From AP-15 sp963712825 (lineage in GTDB: Bacteria > Pseudomonadota > Alphaproteobacteria > ATCC43930 > CGMCC-115725): a stretch of DNA of 64,000 bases. This document shows, in pieces, positions 28,039-37,476 of the stretch. The position numbers and the translations under genes were made by a program. The notes under the pieces are model-generated. The model was not told where the DNA came from. It made no database searches and was given only the letters and a program-made list of their open reading frames with translations. The stretch lies in the NCBI GenBank assembly GCA_963712825.1, contig CAVQJP010000011.1, positions 248,001-312,000 on the forward strand, written 5' to 3'. Positions within the stretch are counted from its first letter, which is position 1, and each line of letters begins with the position of its first letter.

Positions 28039-29733
28039 ATGAGAGGGGCAGTCCGTCAGCGACGCAGCACGCCGCCTCAGCAACCTAGCGGCGGCGATCG
28101 CCCGGGAATCCTCGGCCGCTTGCGCCACGACATGCTGCACTCGCTGATCGGCACCCGGCTTTACCGCCCTGCCTGGTTCGGCCGAATCCCGGCGGGTGTC
28201 AGGATAAACATAGAGCACCCTTGGCCAGGCGATCCAAAGCGCGGGGCCGCAATAGCCGCCGGTGAGATCGAGTTCGCCGGACGACTGGTGCGCGCCCCCT
28301 CGCCGCGCTGGTTTCCGGCCGCGGCCGGTGACGAGTGGCTGGCGTGCTGGCACGGCTTTGATTGGCTTCCCGATGTTTTCGCGGCCGGAGCAGCCGGGCG
28401 CGACACTGCTCGCGAGCTGGTGCAAAGCTGGCTCGCGGCGGAAATCGGCTATCGCTCGGTTGCCTGGCGGTCCGATGTGCTGGCGGCCCGCCTTTTCGCG
28501 TGGACCAGCCACTTCGACGAAATCATTGCCGGCGGCCAGCCTCCGACTTTGAAGCGAGCGCTTTTGGCGAGCCTCGACGCCCAGCATCGGCACCTCGCCA
28601 GGGTTGCCGGCCGGGAACTGACCGGCGCTGCCAAATTGCGCGCATTGAAAGGACTGGTGGCCGCAACGGTAGCATTCGGCGGCTCGGACGCACGACTGGC
28701 GAAAGCGCTGACCTGGCTGCAGCGCGAGATGCCGACCCAGATTTTACCCGACGGCGGTCATCGCTCGCGCAGTCCGTCGCTGCAATTGCGGGTCCTCCAG
28801 GATCTTGTCGACATCAGGAACATGCTTCGCGCCGCCAAGGTTGAGACGCCCGGTGCGCTGCAGGATGCGATCGAGCGGTCGGCGCCGATGCTGCGGCTGT
28901 TTCGGCACGGGGATCGCCGGCTCGCGCTGTTCAACGATTCGCTCGAAGAGGACGGCGTTCTGCTGGATCTCGTGCTGACCCGGTCGGAAACGCAGGGGCG
29001 CGTGCTGGCGCACGCACCCGATTGCGGGTTCGAGCGGCTCCAGGCTGACAAGTGCCTTGTTGTCGTCGACACCGGAAACCGCCCGCCGCCGGGTTTCGAC
29101 ATGCATGCTCATGCCGGCGCGCTTTCGCTTGAAATGAGCTACGGGCGCGAACGCCTGATCGTCAATTGCGGCGGCTATCGCGGACCAAAGCCGAGCTGGT
29201 CGCGAGTCGCACGCTCGAGCGCGGCACATTCGGTGCTTGTCGTGGCCGACACAAATTCCAGCGAGATCCGAGACGACGACATGGTTAACCGGGCGCCCAC
29301 CACGGTCTCCTGCGAGCGGGCCGAACACGAAGGTCAGCAATGGATCTCGGCGACGCATGACGGGTACCGCGAGAGGTTCGGGCTGATTTATACGCGCGAG
29401 CTGTTTCTAGCCGCCGACGGCAAGGATCTGCGCGGCGAAGAACGCTTGAGCGGACGGCCGGGGGCTGCCTTTGCCGTGCGTTTTCATCTGCATCCCTCGG
29501 TCCAGGCATCGCTGGCGGACGACGAAACCGCGGCGCTGCTGCGTTCGCCCAGCGGCCTCTGCTGGAGGCTGCGGGCGGCTGGCGCTGAAATGAGCCTTGG
29601 CGAGAGCGTCTATCTCGGTTCGGGCGAAGCGCGAAAAACCCAGCAGGTGGTGCTGAGCGGAACCGCAGCGCCCGGTGGCACGACGGTGCGCTGGGCGCTC
29701 CGCCGCGAGGACGGCGACGCCGCCGCGGGCTAG
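28039..29733 (+). CDS. heparinase II/III family protein
   Basis: This protein has about 564 residues from ATG 28039; TTG 27925 and ATG 28132 are alternatives and the true start is unclear. It has an (alpha/alpha)-toroid N-terminal half (AWRSDVLAARLFAWTSHFDE, ILPDGGHRSRSPSLQLRVLQ) and a beta-sandwich C-terminal half (ALSLEMSYGRERLIVNCGG, RSSAAHSVLVV). These fit the heparinase II/III-like family seen beside rsmB and purH in many alphaproteobacteria. It presumably acts on an acidic polysaccharide, but no signal peptide is clear and the substrate is unknown. The gene after it begins one base past its stop. Confidence 0.85.
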   Translation: MRGAVRQRRSTPPQQPSGGDRPGILGRLRHDMLHSLIGTRLYRPAWFGRIPAGVRINIEHPWPGDPKRGAAIAAGEIEFAGRLVRAPSPRWFPAAAGDEWLACWHGFDWLPDVFAAGAAGRDTARELVQSWLAAEIGYRSVAWRSDVLAARLFAWTSHFDEIIAGGQPPTLKRALLASLDAQHRHLARVAGRELTGAAKLRALKGLVAATVAFGGSDARLAKALTWLQREMPTQILPDGGHRSRSPSLQLRVLQDLVDIRNMLRAAKVETPGALQDAIERSAPMLRLFRHGDRRLALFNDSLEEDGVLLDLVLTRSETQGRVLAHAPDCGFERLQADKCLVVVDTGNRPPPGFDMHAHAGALSLEMSYGRERLIVNCGGYRGPKPSWSRVARSSAAHSVLVVADTNSSEIRDDDMVNRAPTTVSCERAEHEGQQWISATHDGYRERFGLIYTRELFLAADGKDLRGEERLSGRPGAAFAVRFHLHPSVQASLADDETAALLRSPSGLCWRLRAAGAEMSLGESVYLGSGEARKTQQVVLSGTAAPGGTTVRWALRREDGDAAAG

Positions 29734-29734
29734 C

Positions 29735-30754
29735 TTGGCGGGGCTGGCACACCTCGACGGCGGCAATGCGGCATTGACGGCGGCGACGGTTGCCGCGAGC
29801 GCGCTCGTCACCGCTATAGCAACACGGGCGTTAATCCCGGTTTTGCGCCGCGGCGGCGCGCTCGATCGGCCGAACGAGCGTTCCTCGCATGTCGTCCCGA
29901 CGCCGCGCGGCGGCGGTATCGCGGTGATCGCGGTGGTGCTGCTGGTTTGGCTCGGTCTCGCCGCGGCGGGTTGGGTGACGCCGGCGGTGGCGGTTGCGGC
30001 GCTCGCCGCCGGATTGCTGGCCGCGGTCTGCTGGGTTGACGACCTGCACGGTCTCTCGCCGCTGATGCGGCTGACGGCCCAGGCGGCGGCGGTCGCGATC
30101 GGCATCGTCGCCCTGCCCGAGGCCGACAACGGCCTATCCGAGCGCCTAGGTCCGGCGATCTACTTCACGGCGCTCGGCTTGTCGTGGATGTGGTGGGTTA
30201 ACGTCTTCAATTTCATGGACGGCATCGACGGCATCGCCGGCAGCGAGGCAGCGGCGCTCGGCGGCGGGTTGGTGATGCTTTCGGCATTGGGCAGCGGCGT
30301 CGACCCGAGCGTGGCGTTGCTCGCCGCCGCGATCCTCGGGGCGGCGCTCGGCTTCCTGGTGTGGAACTGGTCGCCGGCGCGGATTTTTCTCGGCGACGTG
30401 GGCAGCGCCCCGCTCGGTTATCTGACCGGCTATCTCCTGCTTGGCCTCGTCGCCGCGGGCCATTGGACCGGGGCGCTGATCCTGCCGCTTTATTTCCTCG
30501 CCGACGCGACGATCACCCTGGGACGGCGGCTGCTGCGCGGCGAACGGGTTTGGCAGGCGCATCGCCAGCATTATTACCAGCAGGCGGTCGGCCGCGGGCT
30601 CGGCCATGGCGTTGTCGTCAGGCGCGTCGTCGCCGCCGATTTGTTGCTGATCGTCTGTGCCTGGGTGGCTGAAAACAGTGCCGCAACGACTGCCCTCGCC
30701 GCCGCCGCCGCAATCGTGGCGGCACTACTGACAACCCTCGCCCGCGGCCGCTGA
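29735..30754 (+). CDS. MraY/WecA-like polyprenyl-phosphate sugar-phosphotransferase
   Basis: A polytopic membrane protein of about 339 residues. Signatures of the family are LDRPNERSSHVVPTPRGGG near the N-terminus, VDDLHGLS, NFMDGIDGIAG and FLGDVGSAPLGY (the Mg2+-binding aspartates), plus the cytoplasmic HRQHYYQQ. It transfers a sugar-1-phosphate to undecaprenyl phosphate, starting glycan assembly. TTG 29735, one base after the heparinase stop, is the likely start; an overlapping frame extends to 29675. Its place between the heparinase gene and purH, and the envelope genes upstream, make surface-glycan initiation more likely than peptidoglycan. Confidence 0.85.
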   Translation: MAGLAHLDGGNAALTAATVAASALVTAIATRALIPVLRRGGALDRPNERSSHVVPTPRGGGIAVIAVVLLVWLGLAAAGWVTPAVAVAALAAGLLAAVCWVDDLHGLSPLMRLTAQAAAVAIGIVALPEADNGLSERLGPAIYFTALGLSWMWWVNVFNFMDGIDGIAGSEAAALGGGLVMLSALGSGVDPSVALLAAAILGAALGFLVWNWSPARIFLGDVGSAPLGYLTGYLLLGLVAAGHWTGALILPLYFLADATITLGRRLLRGERVWQAHRQHYYQQAVGRGLGHGVVVRRVVAADLLLIVCAWVAENSAATTALAAAAAIVAALLTTLARGR

Positions 30755-30807
30755 ATGCACCCGCCGGAAATCTTGAACGCGACCGCCACCGACCCTATAC
30801 CCCGGCG

Positions 30808-32391
30808 ATGAAATACGCGCCCAGAAAGGTTCGTCGCGCGCTGATCTCGGTCAGCGACAAGACCGGGATCGCCGCTTTTGCCGCATCGCTCGCCGCGCGC
30901 GGGATCGCCTTGGTGTCGACCGGCGGTTCGGCCGAGGCACTGACTGCCGCGGGACTTCCCGTGACCGAGGTGGCGGCGGTCACCGGCATGCCCGAATTTC
31001 TTGACGGACGGGTCAAGACCCTGCACCCAGCGATCCATGGCGGCTTGTTGGCGCGCCGCGACCGGGCGGAGCATTTGGCCGCCTTGAGGGAACGCGGGAT
31101 CCAGCCGATCGATTTGCTGGTCTGCAATCTCTATCCGTTTGCTACGACGGTCGCGACTGGCGCCAAGCGCGAAGTCTGCATCGAAAACATCGATATCGGC
31201 GGGACCGCCCTGATACGCGCGGCCGCGAAAAACCACGATGCGGTTACGGTTGTGACCGACCCCGGCGACTACGAGCGCCTCGTCGCCGAGCTGACCGCGG
31301 GTGACGGTGCGGTCGGGGCCGGGTTGCGTCGCGAGCTGGCGCGCAAGGCCTATGCGCTGACCGCGGCGTATGACGCGGCGATCACCGAATGGATGGCGGG
31401 CGAGGCGGGAGACGCGCTGCCTGAAACGTTTGTCGCCGTGGGTCGGCTGACGCAACAGTTGCGCTATGGCGAGAACCCGCACCAAAGGGCGGCGTTTTAT
31501 CGCACCGGCGAGCCCCGGCCGGGGGTGGCGAGCGCCCGGCAGCTCCAAGGCAAGGAATTGTCCTACAACAATTATTCCGATGCCGACGCGGCCTTCGAGC
31601 TGGTCACCGAGTTCGCCCGGCCGGCGGTCGCCATCGTCAAGCACGCCAATCCCTGCGGCGTCGCCATCGGGTCGACATTGCGCGAGGCCTGGGACAAGGC
31701 GCTGGCTTGCGACCCGGTTAGCGCGTTCGGCGGTATCGTGGCCGTCAATCGGCCGCTCGACATCAGCACCGCCGAAGCGATCGGCCGCCTCTTGATCGAA
31801 GTCGTGATCACGCCCGATGTCGATCCCGAAGCGGCGGCGAGGCTCGCATCACGCGCCGGGCTGCGGCTCTTGGTCACCGGAGCGATGCCGGACCCGTCAG
31901 CGGCAGGCGTCGCTTTTCGCTCGGTCGCCGGAGGTATTCTCGTTCAGGAGCGAGACCGGGCCGCGGTCGACGCGGACCGGCTGCGCGTCGTTACGCGCCG
32001 GGCGCCGAGCGAGGCGGAAACCGCCGATTTGCTCTTTGCCGACCGTGTTGCAAAGCACGTCAAATCGAATGCGATCGTCTTCGCCCGCGACGGCGCCACG
32101 GTCGGTATCGGCGCCGGCCAGATGAGCCGGGTCGACAGTGTGCGGATCGCCGCGGACAAAGCCGCCGCGATCGGCCGAGCGGCGGGATCCTCGGCGTCGC
32201 CGATGCGAGGTGCGGTCGTCGCGTCCGACGCGTTCTTCCCCTTTGCCGACGGCCTCGAAGCGGCGATCGCCGCCGGGGCCACCGCCGTCATCCAGCCCGG
32301 CGGGTCGGTGCGCGATCCCGAGGTGATCGCTGCGGCCGACGCCGCCGGCGTCGCGATGGTGTTTTCCAACACCCGCCGCTTTCGTCATTGA
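30808..32391 (+). CDS. purH: bifunctional AICAR transformylase/IMP cyclohydrolase
   Basis: This 527-residue enzyme performs the last two steps of IMP synthesis. Residues 1 to about 200 form the cyclohydrolase MGS-like domain (RALISVSDKTGIAAFA, GRVKTLHPAIHGGLLARR). The rest is the AICAR transformylase, with YGENPHQRAAFYR and the catalytic Lys278-His279 in AIVKHANPCG, then DPVSAFGGIVAVN. The length is normal and both domains are intact. ATG 30808 is the obvious start. It ends 20 bases before the convergent homospermidine synthase gene. Confidence 0.97.
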   Translation: MKYAPRKVRRALISVSDKTGIAAFAASLAARGIALVSTGGSAEALTAAGLPVTEVAAVTGMPEFLDGRVKTLHPAIHGGLLARRDRAEHLAALRERGIQPIDLLVCNLYPFATTVATGAKREVCIENIDIGGTALIRAAAKNHDAVTVVTDPGDYERLVAELTAGDGAVGAGLRRELARKAYALTAAYDAAITEWMAGEAGDALPETFVAVGRLTQQLRYGENPHQRAAFYRTGEPRPGVASARQLQGKELSYNNYSDADAAFELVTEFARPAVAIVKHANPCGVAIGSTLREAWDKALACDPVSAFGGIVAVNRPLDISTAEAIGRLLIEVVITPDVDPEAAARLASRAGLRLLVTGAMPDPSAAGVAFRSVAGGILVQERDRAAVDADRLRVVTRRAPSEAETADLLFADRVAKHVKSNAIVFARDGATVGIGAGQMSRVDSVRIAADKAAAIGRAAGSSASPMRGAVVASDAFFPFADGLEAAIAAGATAVIQPGGSVRDPEVIAAADAAGVAMVFSNTRRFRH

Positions 32392-32411
32392 TCCGCGAAT
32401 GCTCCGCGTCC

Positions 32412-33836
32412 TCAGACGACTCGGATGTTCTTGAACTGCCAGGGGTCGTCGCGGTCGAGGTCTTCCGGAAACAGGCGCTCGCGGTCCTCGAGCGGCGACC
32501 ATTCGCCGTAGGTCCCAACCATTTCGCCGAGATAGGGCCGGGCGATCTCGAGAATACGGGCGAAGTCCATGTCCTCGGGCTCGACAACCCCCTGCTGTGG
32601 GTGCTCGATCGCCCAGACGACCCCGCCGAGCACCGCGGCCGTAACCTGCAGCGAGGTGGCGTTGTTGTGCGGCGCAACCCGCCGCGCTTCCGCGATCGTC
32701 AACCGCGAACCGTACCAGTAGACCCCTTTCGGCGACCCCATCAGCAGCACGCCGAGCTCGTCGGTTCCCTTAGCGATCTCGTCCATCATCAGCCGCTTCT
32801 GCGCCTGCATCCGCCAATTCTTGCCGGCGAATTCATGCAGGCTCACGACCGCGTCGTCGCACGGGTGATAGGCGTAGTGGCAGGTCGGCCGATAGCGGGC
32901 CTCGCCCGCTTCCCTCACCGTCAGGAAGTCCGCGATCGAGATCGACTCGCCGTGGGTGATCAGAAAACCGTGATAGGGCCCTTCGAGGGGTGTCCAGCTG
33001 CGCACCCGCGTGGCGGCACCGGGACGCAGCAGATAGATCGCCGCGCCGCTGCCGAAATCGTGCCGTCGGCCATCCGGCGGAAAATGCCGCTCATGAGTGC
33101 CCCAGCCCAGTTCCGCGGGCTGCGAGCCTTCGCTGACAAACCCGTCGATCGACCAGGTGTTGACAAACTCGCCCGGCTCTTTGGGCCGGTTCGCGACCTG
33201 GGTGTCGCGCTCGGCGATGTGGATGACTTTGACGCCGAGCCGCTGGGCCAAACGCGCCCAGCCGGCACGATCCTGTGGCGCGGCCGAATCAGTGCCGGTA
33301 TCGCGAGCGAGCTCTATGAGTGCTTGCTTGACGAAATGAGAAACGAGACCCGGATTGGCGCCGTGAGTTATGACCGCGGTTGGGCCTTGGGGGTGGCGCC
33401 GGCGCAGCGCCAGCGCGTTTTCCCGCAGCGCATAATTCGAGCGCGCCGAAGGCGGCAGGTCCTGATGGGTATAACCGCCCGGCCAAGGCTCGATGCAGGT
33501 ATCGAGATAAAAGGCGCCTTTTTCCTGGCACAGCTCGATCAGCGCCGTGCTCGACACGTCGACGGAGAGGTTGAGGAGAAAATCGCCATCGCCGAGGTTC
33601 GGACCGAGCAGCGCGCGGTAATTCCCGCGCGTAAGCGGGGTCTCCGCAAAAGCGACACCGTACTCGGCGGCGGTTTCGCGGCCGCGCGGCTCGGCAGTAA
33701 CGATCGTGATTTGCGCCGGGTCGATTTCGAGATGGCGCAGCAGCAGGGGCAGCACTCCTTGGCCGATGCTGCCAAAGCCGACGATCACGAGGCGACCGCG
33801 AAAGGCCGCGTGCTTTTGGTCGAGCATGTTGGCCAC
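32412..33836 (-). CDS. hss: homospermidine synthase
   Basis: A 474-residue protein of the saccharopine dehydrogenase-like group. GRLVIVGFGSIGQGVLPLLL is the NAD-binding Rossmann motif, and LNLSVDVSSTALIELCQEKG, CIEPWPGGY and THGANPGLVSHFVKQAL are typical of bacterial homospermidine synthase. It condenses two putrescines, or spermidine and putrescine, into sym-homospermidine with release of ammonia, using bound NAD. Homospermidine is a common alphaproteobacterial polyamine. The gene is a single unit; no ornithine decarboxylase lies beside it. Confidence 0.92.
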   Translation of the reverse strand: MANMLDQKHAAFRGRLVIVGFGSIGQGVLPLLLRHLEIDPAQITIVTAEPRGRETAAEYGVAFAETPLTRGNYRALLGPNLGDGDFLLNLSVDVSSTALIELCQEKGAFYLDTCIEPWPGGYTHQDLPPSARSNYALRENALALRRRHPQGPTAVITHGANPGLVSHFVKQALIELARDTGTDSAAPQDRAGWARLAQRLGVKVIHIAERDTQVANRPKEPGEFVNTWSIDGFVSEGSQPAELGWGTHERHFPPDGRRHDFGSGAAIYLLRPGAATRVRSWTPLEGPYHGFLITHGESISIADFLTVREAGEARYRPTCHYAYHPCDDAVVSLHEFAGKNWRMQAQKRLMMDEIAKGTDELGVLLMGSPKGVYWYGSRLTIAEARRVAPHNNATSLQVTAAVLGGVVWAIEHPQQGVVEPEDMDFARILEIARPYLGEMVGTYGEWSPLEDRERLFPEDLDRDDPWQFKNIRVV

Positions 33837-33883
33837 ACAATGGTTTGGGAGATCGCATCCCTAAGGGCCGAGCCCTTCGACTG

Positions 33884-34045
33884 TCAAGCTGCCGTTCGAG
33901 CTTCCGGCGCAACCTTCTGATAACGACGCGCGTCGCCAAAGCCGTTCCGCGTCACAGGGCGGCGCCCGGAGGCAGGTGTCGAGGCGATGCCGAGCCCGAT
34001 CCCACTCGTCGAACCGATGACGATTGCCACTTTACGCTTCGTCAC
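33884..34045 (-). pseudogene. remnant of 3-hydroxybutyrate dehydrogenase (SDR family), 5' fragment only
   Basis: From GTG 34045 the minus strand encodes VTKRKVAIVIGSTSGIGLGI, the NAD-binding start of a classical short-chain dehydrogenase, followed after a degraded stretch by RNGFGDARRYQKV. In D-3-hydroxybutyrate dehydrogenases the corresponding sequence is TGSTSGIGLGIAxxLA... and VLNGFGD. Here only 53 codons remain before a stop, the helix between them is scrambled, and the catalytic S-Y-K part is absent. A GGAG remains upstream of the GTG. It is a truncated gene relic lying between hss and a nuclease-fold gene. Confidence 0.7.
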
Positions 34046-34285
34046 CGGATGTCTCCGCATATCGCGCTGCGCGGCGGCAATGCCGCCCGTGACTGCCGCA
34101 ATACCTCGCGAAGCATTTGCGGCAACGCGGCAAAATGAGTTACGGAAAAGCCGTGGTGACACACGATTTGTCGCAAGACACGGGCCATGATCCACAGCCG
34201 GCTTCCGGAAGGCCATCGGCCGGACCCGGTCAGCCGGACCCGAGACGCGCGACGAATGACGGTTCGCAAACTTGAAGGGAAATTG

Positions 34286-35212
34286 ATGTCGAAAATTGGT
34301 GCAGCGGCCCGTTACTTTGTCCTTGCAGCAGCGGAAATGCCGGCGGTTCGCGTAGTGACTTACAATATTCACGGCTGTGTCGGCCTCGATCGGCGGTACG
34401 ATCCGGCGCGGATAGCGGCGGTGCTGCGAGAAATCGACGCGGATATCGCCTGTTTGCAGGAGGTCGACGGCCGCCGCGGCGGGTTGCGCGCCGAGCAGGC
34501 GGCTTATCTCGGCGAAGCAACCGGGCGGCAGGTGATCCTCGGCGCCGCTCACCATCGCGGCGGGCGGTTTGCCAATGCCGTCCTGACCCGCTTTCCGTCG
34601 CTGACGGCGCGCACCATCGATCTTGCGGTATCCGGCTACGAACCGCGCGTCGCAATCGACGCCGATTTGCTGATCGGCGGTCGTATCCTGCGGGTCATGG
34701 CAACTCATTTCGGCTTGCATGCCAACGAGCGGCGATTGCAGGCAAATCGTTTGGTCGCGGCGCTCGGCGAGCCCGCGGGAAGGAACCGGGTACCGCCGCA
34801 CGCGGTGCTGCTCGTCGGCGATTTGAACGAATGGCGTGGGCGCAATGGCGGCGGGATTCGCGTGCTCGACCGGTGCCTCGGACCGAGTGCGATGCCGCGC
34901 ACCTTTCCGTCCTGGATGCCCGTGCTGCCGCTCGACCGGATTTATGCGCTGGGGCCGGCGGTGCTGCGCGACATCGAGGTCTGCCGGTCGCCGCTGGCGC
35001 GGGTCGCCTCCGATCACTTACCGCTGACCGGAAGCTTGTTTTGGAGCAGTGGAGAAGCGCGCCGCCAACAGCGCCCGCGGGCACCGCACGGCGCCGCCGC
35101 GGACACGCATCCCGGCGCGCGATTGGTCATGGGGTCGGCGCGAGGGCAACCAGACCTGCCCTGGTTGGGCAGCATCGCCGATCGGATTGCACCCGGGAGC
35201 GTGGAAGGCTAA
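34286..35212 (+). CDS. endonuclease/exonuclease/phosphatase family protein
   Basis: This protein has about 308 residues and the EEP fold. Motifs are VRVVTYNIHGCVG (metal asparagine), IACLQEVDGRR (metal glutamate), VMATHFGL (histidine), LLVGDLNEWRG (D-x-N) and ASDHLPLTGSL (the final D-H). The family includes nucleases, inositol phosphatases and nucleases of unknown substrate, so the target cannot be named. ATG 34286 has GAAGGGA upstream; ATG 34337 (MPAVRVV) is equally near the fold start. The C-terminal 60 residues are basic and probably disordered. A small unknown gene follows after nine bases. Confidence 0.85.
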   Translation: MSKIGAAARYFVLAAAEMPAVRVVTYNIHGCVGLDRRYDPARIAAVLREIDADIACLQEVDGRRGGLRAEQAAYLGEATGRQVILGAAHHRGGRFANAVLTRFPSLTARTIDLAVSGYEPRVAIDADLLIGGRILRVMATHFGLHANERRLQANRLVAALGEPAGRNRVPPHAVLLVGDLNEWRGRNGGGIRVLDRCLGPSAMPRTFPSWMPVLPLDRIYALGPAVLRDIEVCRSPLARVASDHLPLTGSLFWSSGEARRQQRPRAPHGAAADTHPGARLVMGSARGQPDLPWLGSIADRIAPGSVEG

Positions 35213-35221
35213 TCAGCCCCG

Positions 35222-35566
35222 ATGCCGCCAAAGCACAACCCGCTCGGTCTGAACCCGCTGCAGCTCAGGACGCTGACCCTGCTCCAGCAGCTGGCGCGGC
35301 TCCCGGACTATTCGCAGCCCGGTGAGGAGGCGGGCAGCATCGCGCTGACGCGGCTGCCGCACCCGCATGGCGACCATTTTCACATCGGCGAAGCGGTGGT
35401 TTCCTCGCGCGACGCGACCGGGCTGCGCAACCCGGCGGTCTGGGCCGCGCTCGAGCGCAAGGGGTTGGTTCGTTCGACCCCGCCGAGCGCAGTGGTCACA
35501 CCGCGCGGCCTCGATTACGACACCGGTCTACGCGAAACCATCCTGCATTGGGCGGACCACGGCTGA
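35222..35566 (+). CDS. conserved hypothetical protein, histidine-rich centre
   Basis: A 114-residue protein of unknown function that follows the EEP gene by nine bases and is likely co-transcribed. It starts MPPKHNPLGLNPLQLRTL, a helical segment, and has LPHPHGDHFHIGEAVV, a cluster of four histidines and an aspartate that could bind metal. NPAVWAALERKGLVRS followed by VVTPRGLDYD resembles a small winged-helix-like tail. Similar short proteins are known to me only as hypothetical proteins of Rhodospirillales-type bacteria. Confidence 0.65.
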   Translation: MPPKHNPLGLNPLQLRTLTLLQQLARLPDYSQPGEEAGSIALTRLPHPHGDHFHIGEAVVSSRDATGLRNPAVWAALERKGLVRSTPPSAVVTPRGLDYDTGLRETILHWADHG

Positions 35567-35585
35567 CACCCGGCTTGTCGGCAAG

Positions 35586-36488
35586 TCACCAGAGCAAGTG
35601 TGGCGTAACGGCGACCGGGCTGTATCCGTTTGCGGCGAATGCCGCCGCGACGCGGCCCAAGTCGGCTTTTCGGTCAGGGGCGCCGTCGAGACCGAACTCC
35701 GCAGCATGAATCCCGCCGGCAACAAAAAGGCTGTCGAGTCCGGCCGCCGCTGCCCCGGCGATGTCGGTGCGCAGGCTGTCGCCGACAGCAAGCACCCGCG
35801 AATGGTCGGCAATATCCAGCAATCCAAGGCATGAGCGATAAACCGAAGGGTGGGGTTTGCCGTGCCAGCGGACATAACCGCCCTGCTCCTCGTACCACTG
35901 CGCCAAAGCGCCGGCGCATAGCGCCATCCTTGCGCCGTGCATGACCACGAGGTCGGGATTGGCGCAAACCATCGGCAGGCGCCGGGTCAAACAGCGGCGC
36001 AGCAGCGGCGCGTAATCCTCGATCGTGTCGTCCCAGCCGGCCGGGCCGGTATTGAGAATGAAATCCGCGTCGTCGGGAGCATCGCAAAATTCGAGCCCGA
36101 GTCCGTCGCGAATCTCAAGGTCGCGATCCGAGCAGATGTGCAGGCAGCGGCCACCGAGAGTCGCATAAAAGGGGTCGTCGCGCCGACGTAGGTATAGCCA
36201 AGCCTCTTCCCCGGACGACATCACATGATGGTAGGTTCCGGCGGGCACGCCGATCTGCGTGATCCGCCGGGCGACATCTTCGGCGCGGCGCGGCGCATTC
36301 GACAGCAATGCGATCCGCTTGCCGGCATCGACCAGCGAGCGGAGGCAATCGACGGCGCCCGGGATCGGCTCGACGCCGTCGTGGACGACACCCCACAAAT
36401 CGACAATGAACCCGTCGTAGCGAGGTACCAAGGTACGAATACCCAAGATGTACGGTGCTGCCACCGGCGACCACCTCTTGCGCGACAA
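35586..36488 (-). CDS. TIGR01459-type HAD hydrolase (NagD/class IIA-like)
   Basis: A 300-residue HAD-superfamily protein. The nucleophile is Asp30 in DGFIVDLWGVVHDG; the usual D+2 acid/base is tryptophan, as I recall for this alphaproteobacterial family. Motif II is LLSNAPRR, motif III RWHGKPHPSVY and motif IV VLAVGDSLRTDIAGA. A class IIA cap lies between, with ILNTGPAGWDDTIED. Cytosolic phosphatase activity on a small phosphorylated compound is expected; the substrate is unknown. The 3' end is convergent with the preceding small gene. Confidence 0.9.
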   Translation of the reverse strand: MSRKRWSPVAAPYILGIRTLVPRYDGFIVDLWGVVHDGVEPIPGAVDCLRSLVDAGKRIALLSNAPRRAEDVARRITQIGVPAGTYHHVMSSGEEAWLYLRRRDDPFYATLGGRCLHICSDRDLEIRDGLGLEFCDAPDDADFILNTGPAGWDDTIEDYAPLLRRCLTRRLPMVCANPDLVVMHGARMALCAGALAQWYEEQGGYVRWHGKPHPSVYRSCLGLLDIADHSRVLAVGDSLRTDIAGAAAAGLDSLFVAGGIHAAEFGLDGAPDRKADLGRVAAAFAANGYSPVAVTPHLLW

Positions 36489-36628
36489 TCGGTGTCGTCA
36501 ATTTAGCTGAATGTTCATCGACTGGAACTACTATTTACCAAGTGTTGCTAAATTGTCCGGAACATGAGTGGGCGGCGCCCGTTAGCAGAGGCCGGCCAGG
36601 ATAGAACCGGCGAGGAGAGCACCTCAAT

Positions 36629-36901
36629 ATGACGATCGACTTATATATTGGCCCAGTGACCGCGCGCAACGGCAGCTTCGGCTACGACACGTTTTCGCGG
36701 GCCGACGGGCTGCGCAGCTCATTTCGCTACAGGCGCGTCGAACAGGCGCGATACGACCAGCGTGCGATGATCGGCGAATACCGGTCCGCGGCGAACACCC
36801 GGGTTCAGGTCTACGAGACCGTGGCAGAATTCGAGCGCGCTGTGTCAGCCGAGCGTAAGGAGGGTGAAGACGCAAGCGCCATACCGCCAAACGAGGAGTA
36901 G
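36629..36901 (+). CDS. small hypothetical protein
   Basis: A 90-residue protein not assigned to any family. It begins MTIDLYIGPVTARNGSFGYD and is charged throughout, with RSSFRYRRVEQARYDQRAMI in the middle and an acidic tail ending PPNEE. GAGGAG lies a little upstream of the ATG. It has no membrane segment. It is isolated, divergent from the HAD gene, and followed by about 320 bases without a gene. Confidence 0.55.
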   Translation: MTIDLYIGPVTARNGSFGYDTFSRADGLRSSFRYRRVEQARYDQRAMIGEYRSAANTRVQVYETVAEFERAVSAERKEGEDASAIPPNEE

Positions 36902-37315
<414 letters not shown>

Positions 37316-37476
37316 ATCCGAACAGCGGCACCGCCTTAGCACGCAGTCCCTGGAACAGCAAGAGAACATCACCGCAATTTTCGGGCGGGCGAGACCGTCG
37401 GCGGCACCCTTCGGCCTGACACGAGTCTCGCCCGAGCGCATCGACAAACCCGGCGAATTGCCATTAACTTTGCGTC

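Noticed and set aside
33863..33877. Small perfect hairpin AAGGGC-CGA-GCCCTT after the bdhA relic
   Set aside because: Stem is only six pairs with a three-base loop and no T-run on either strand, so not called a terminator.
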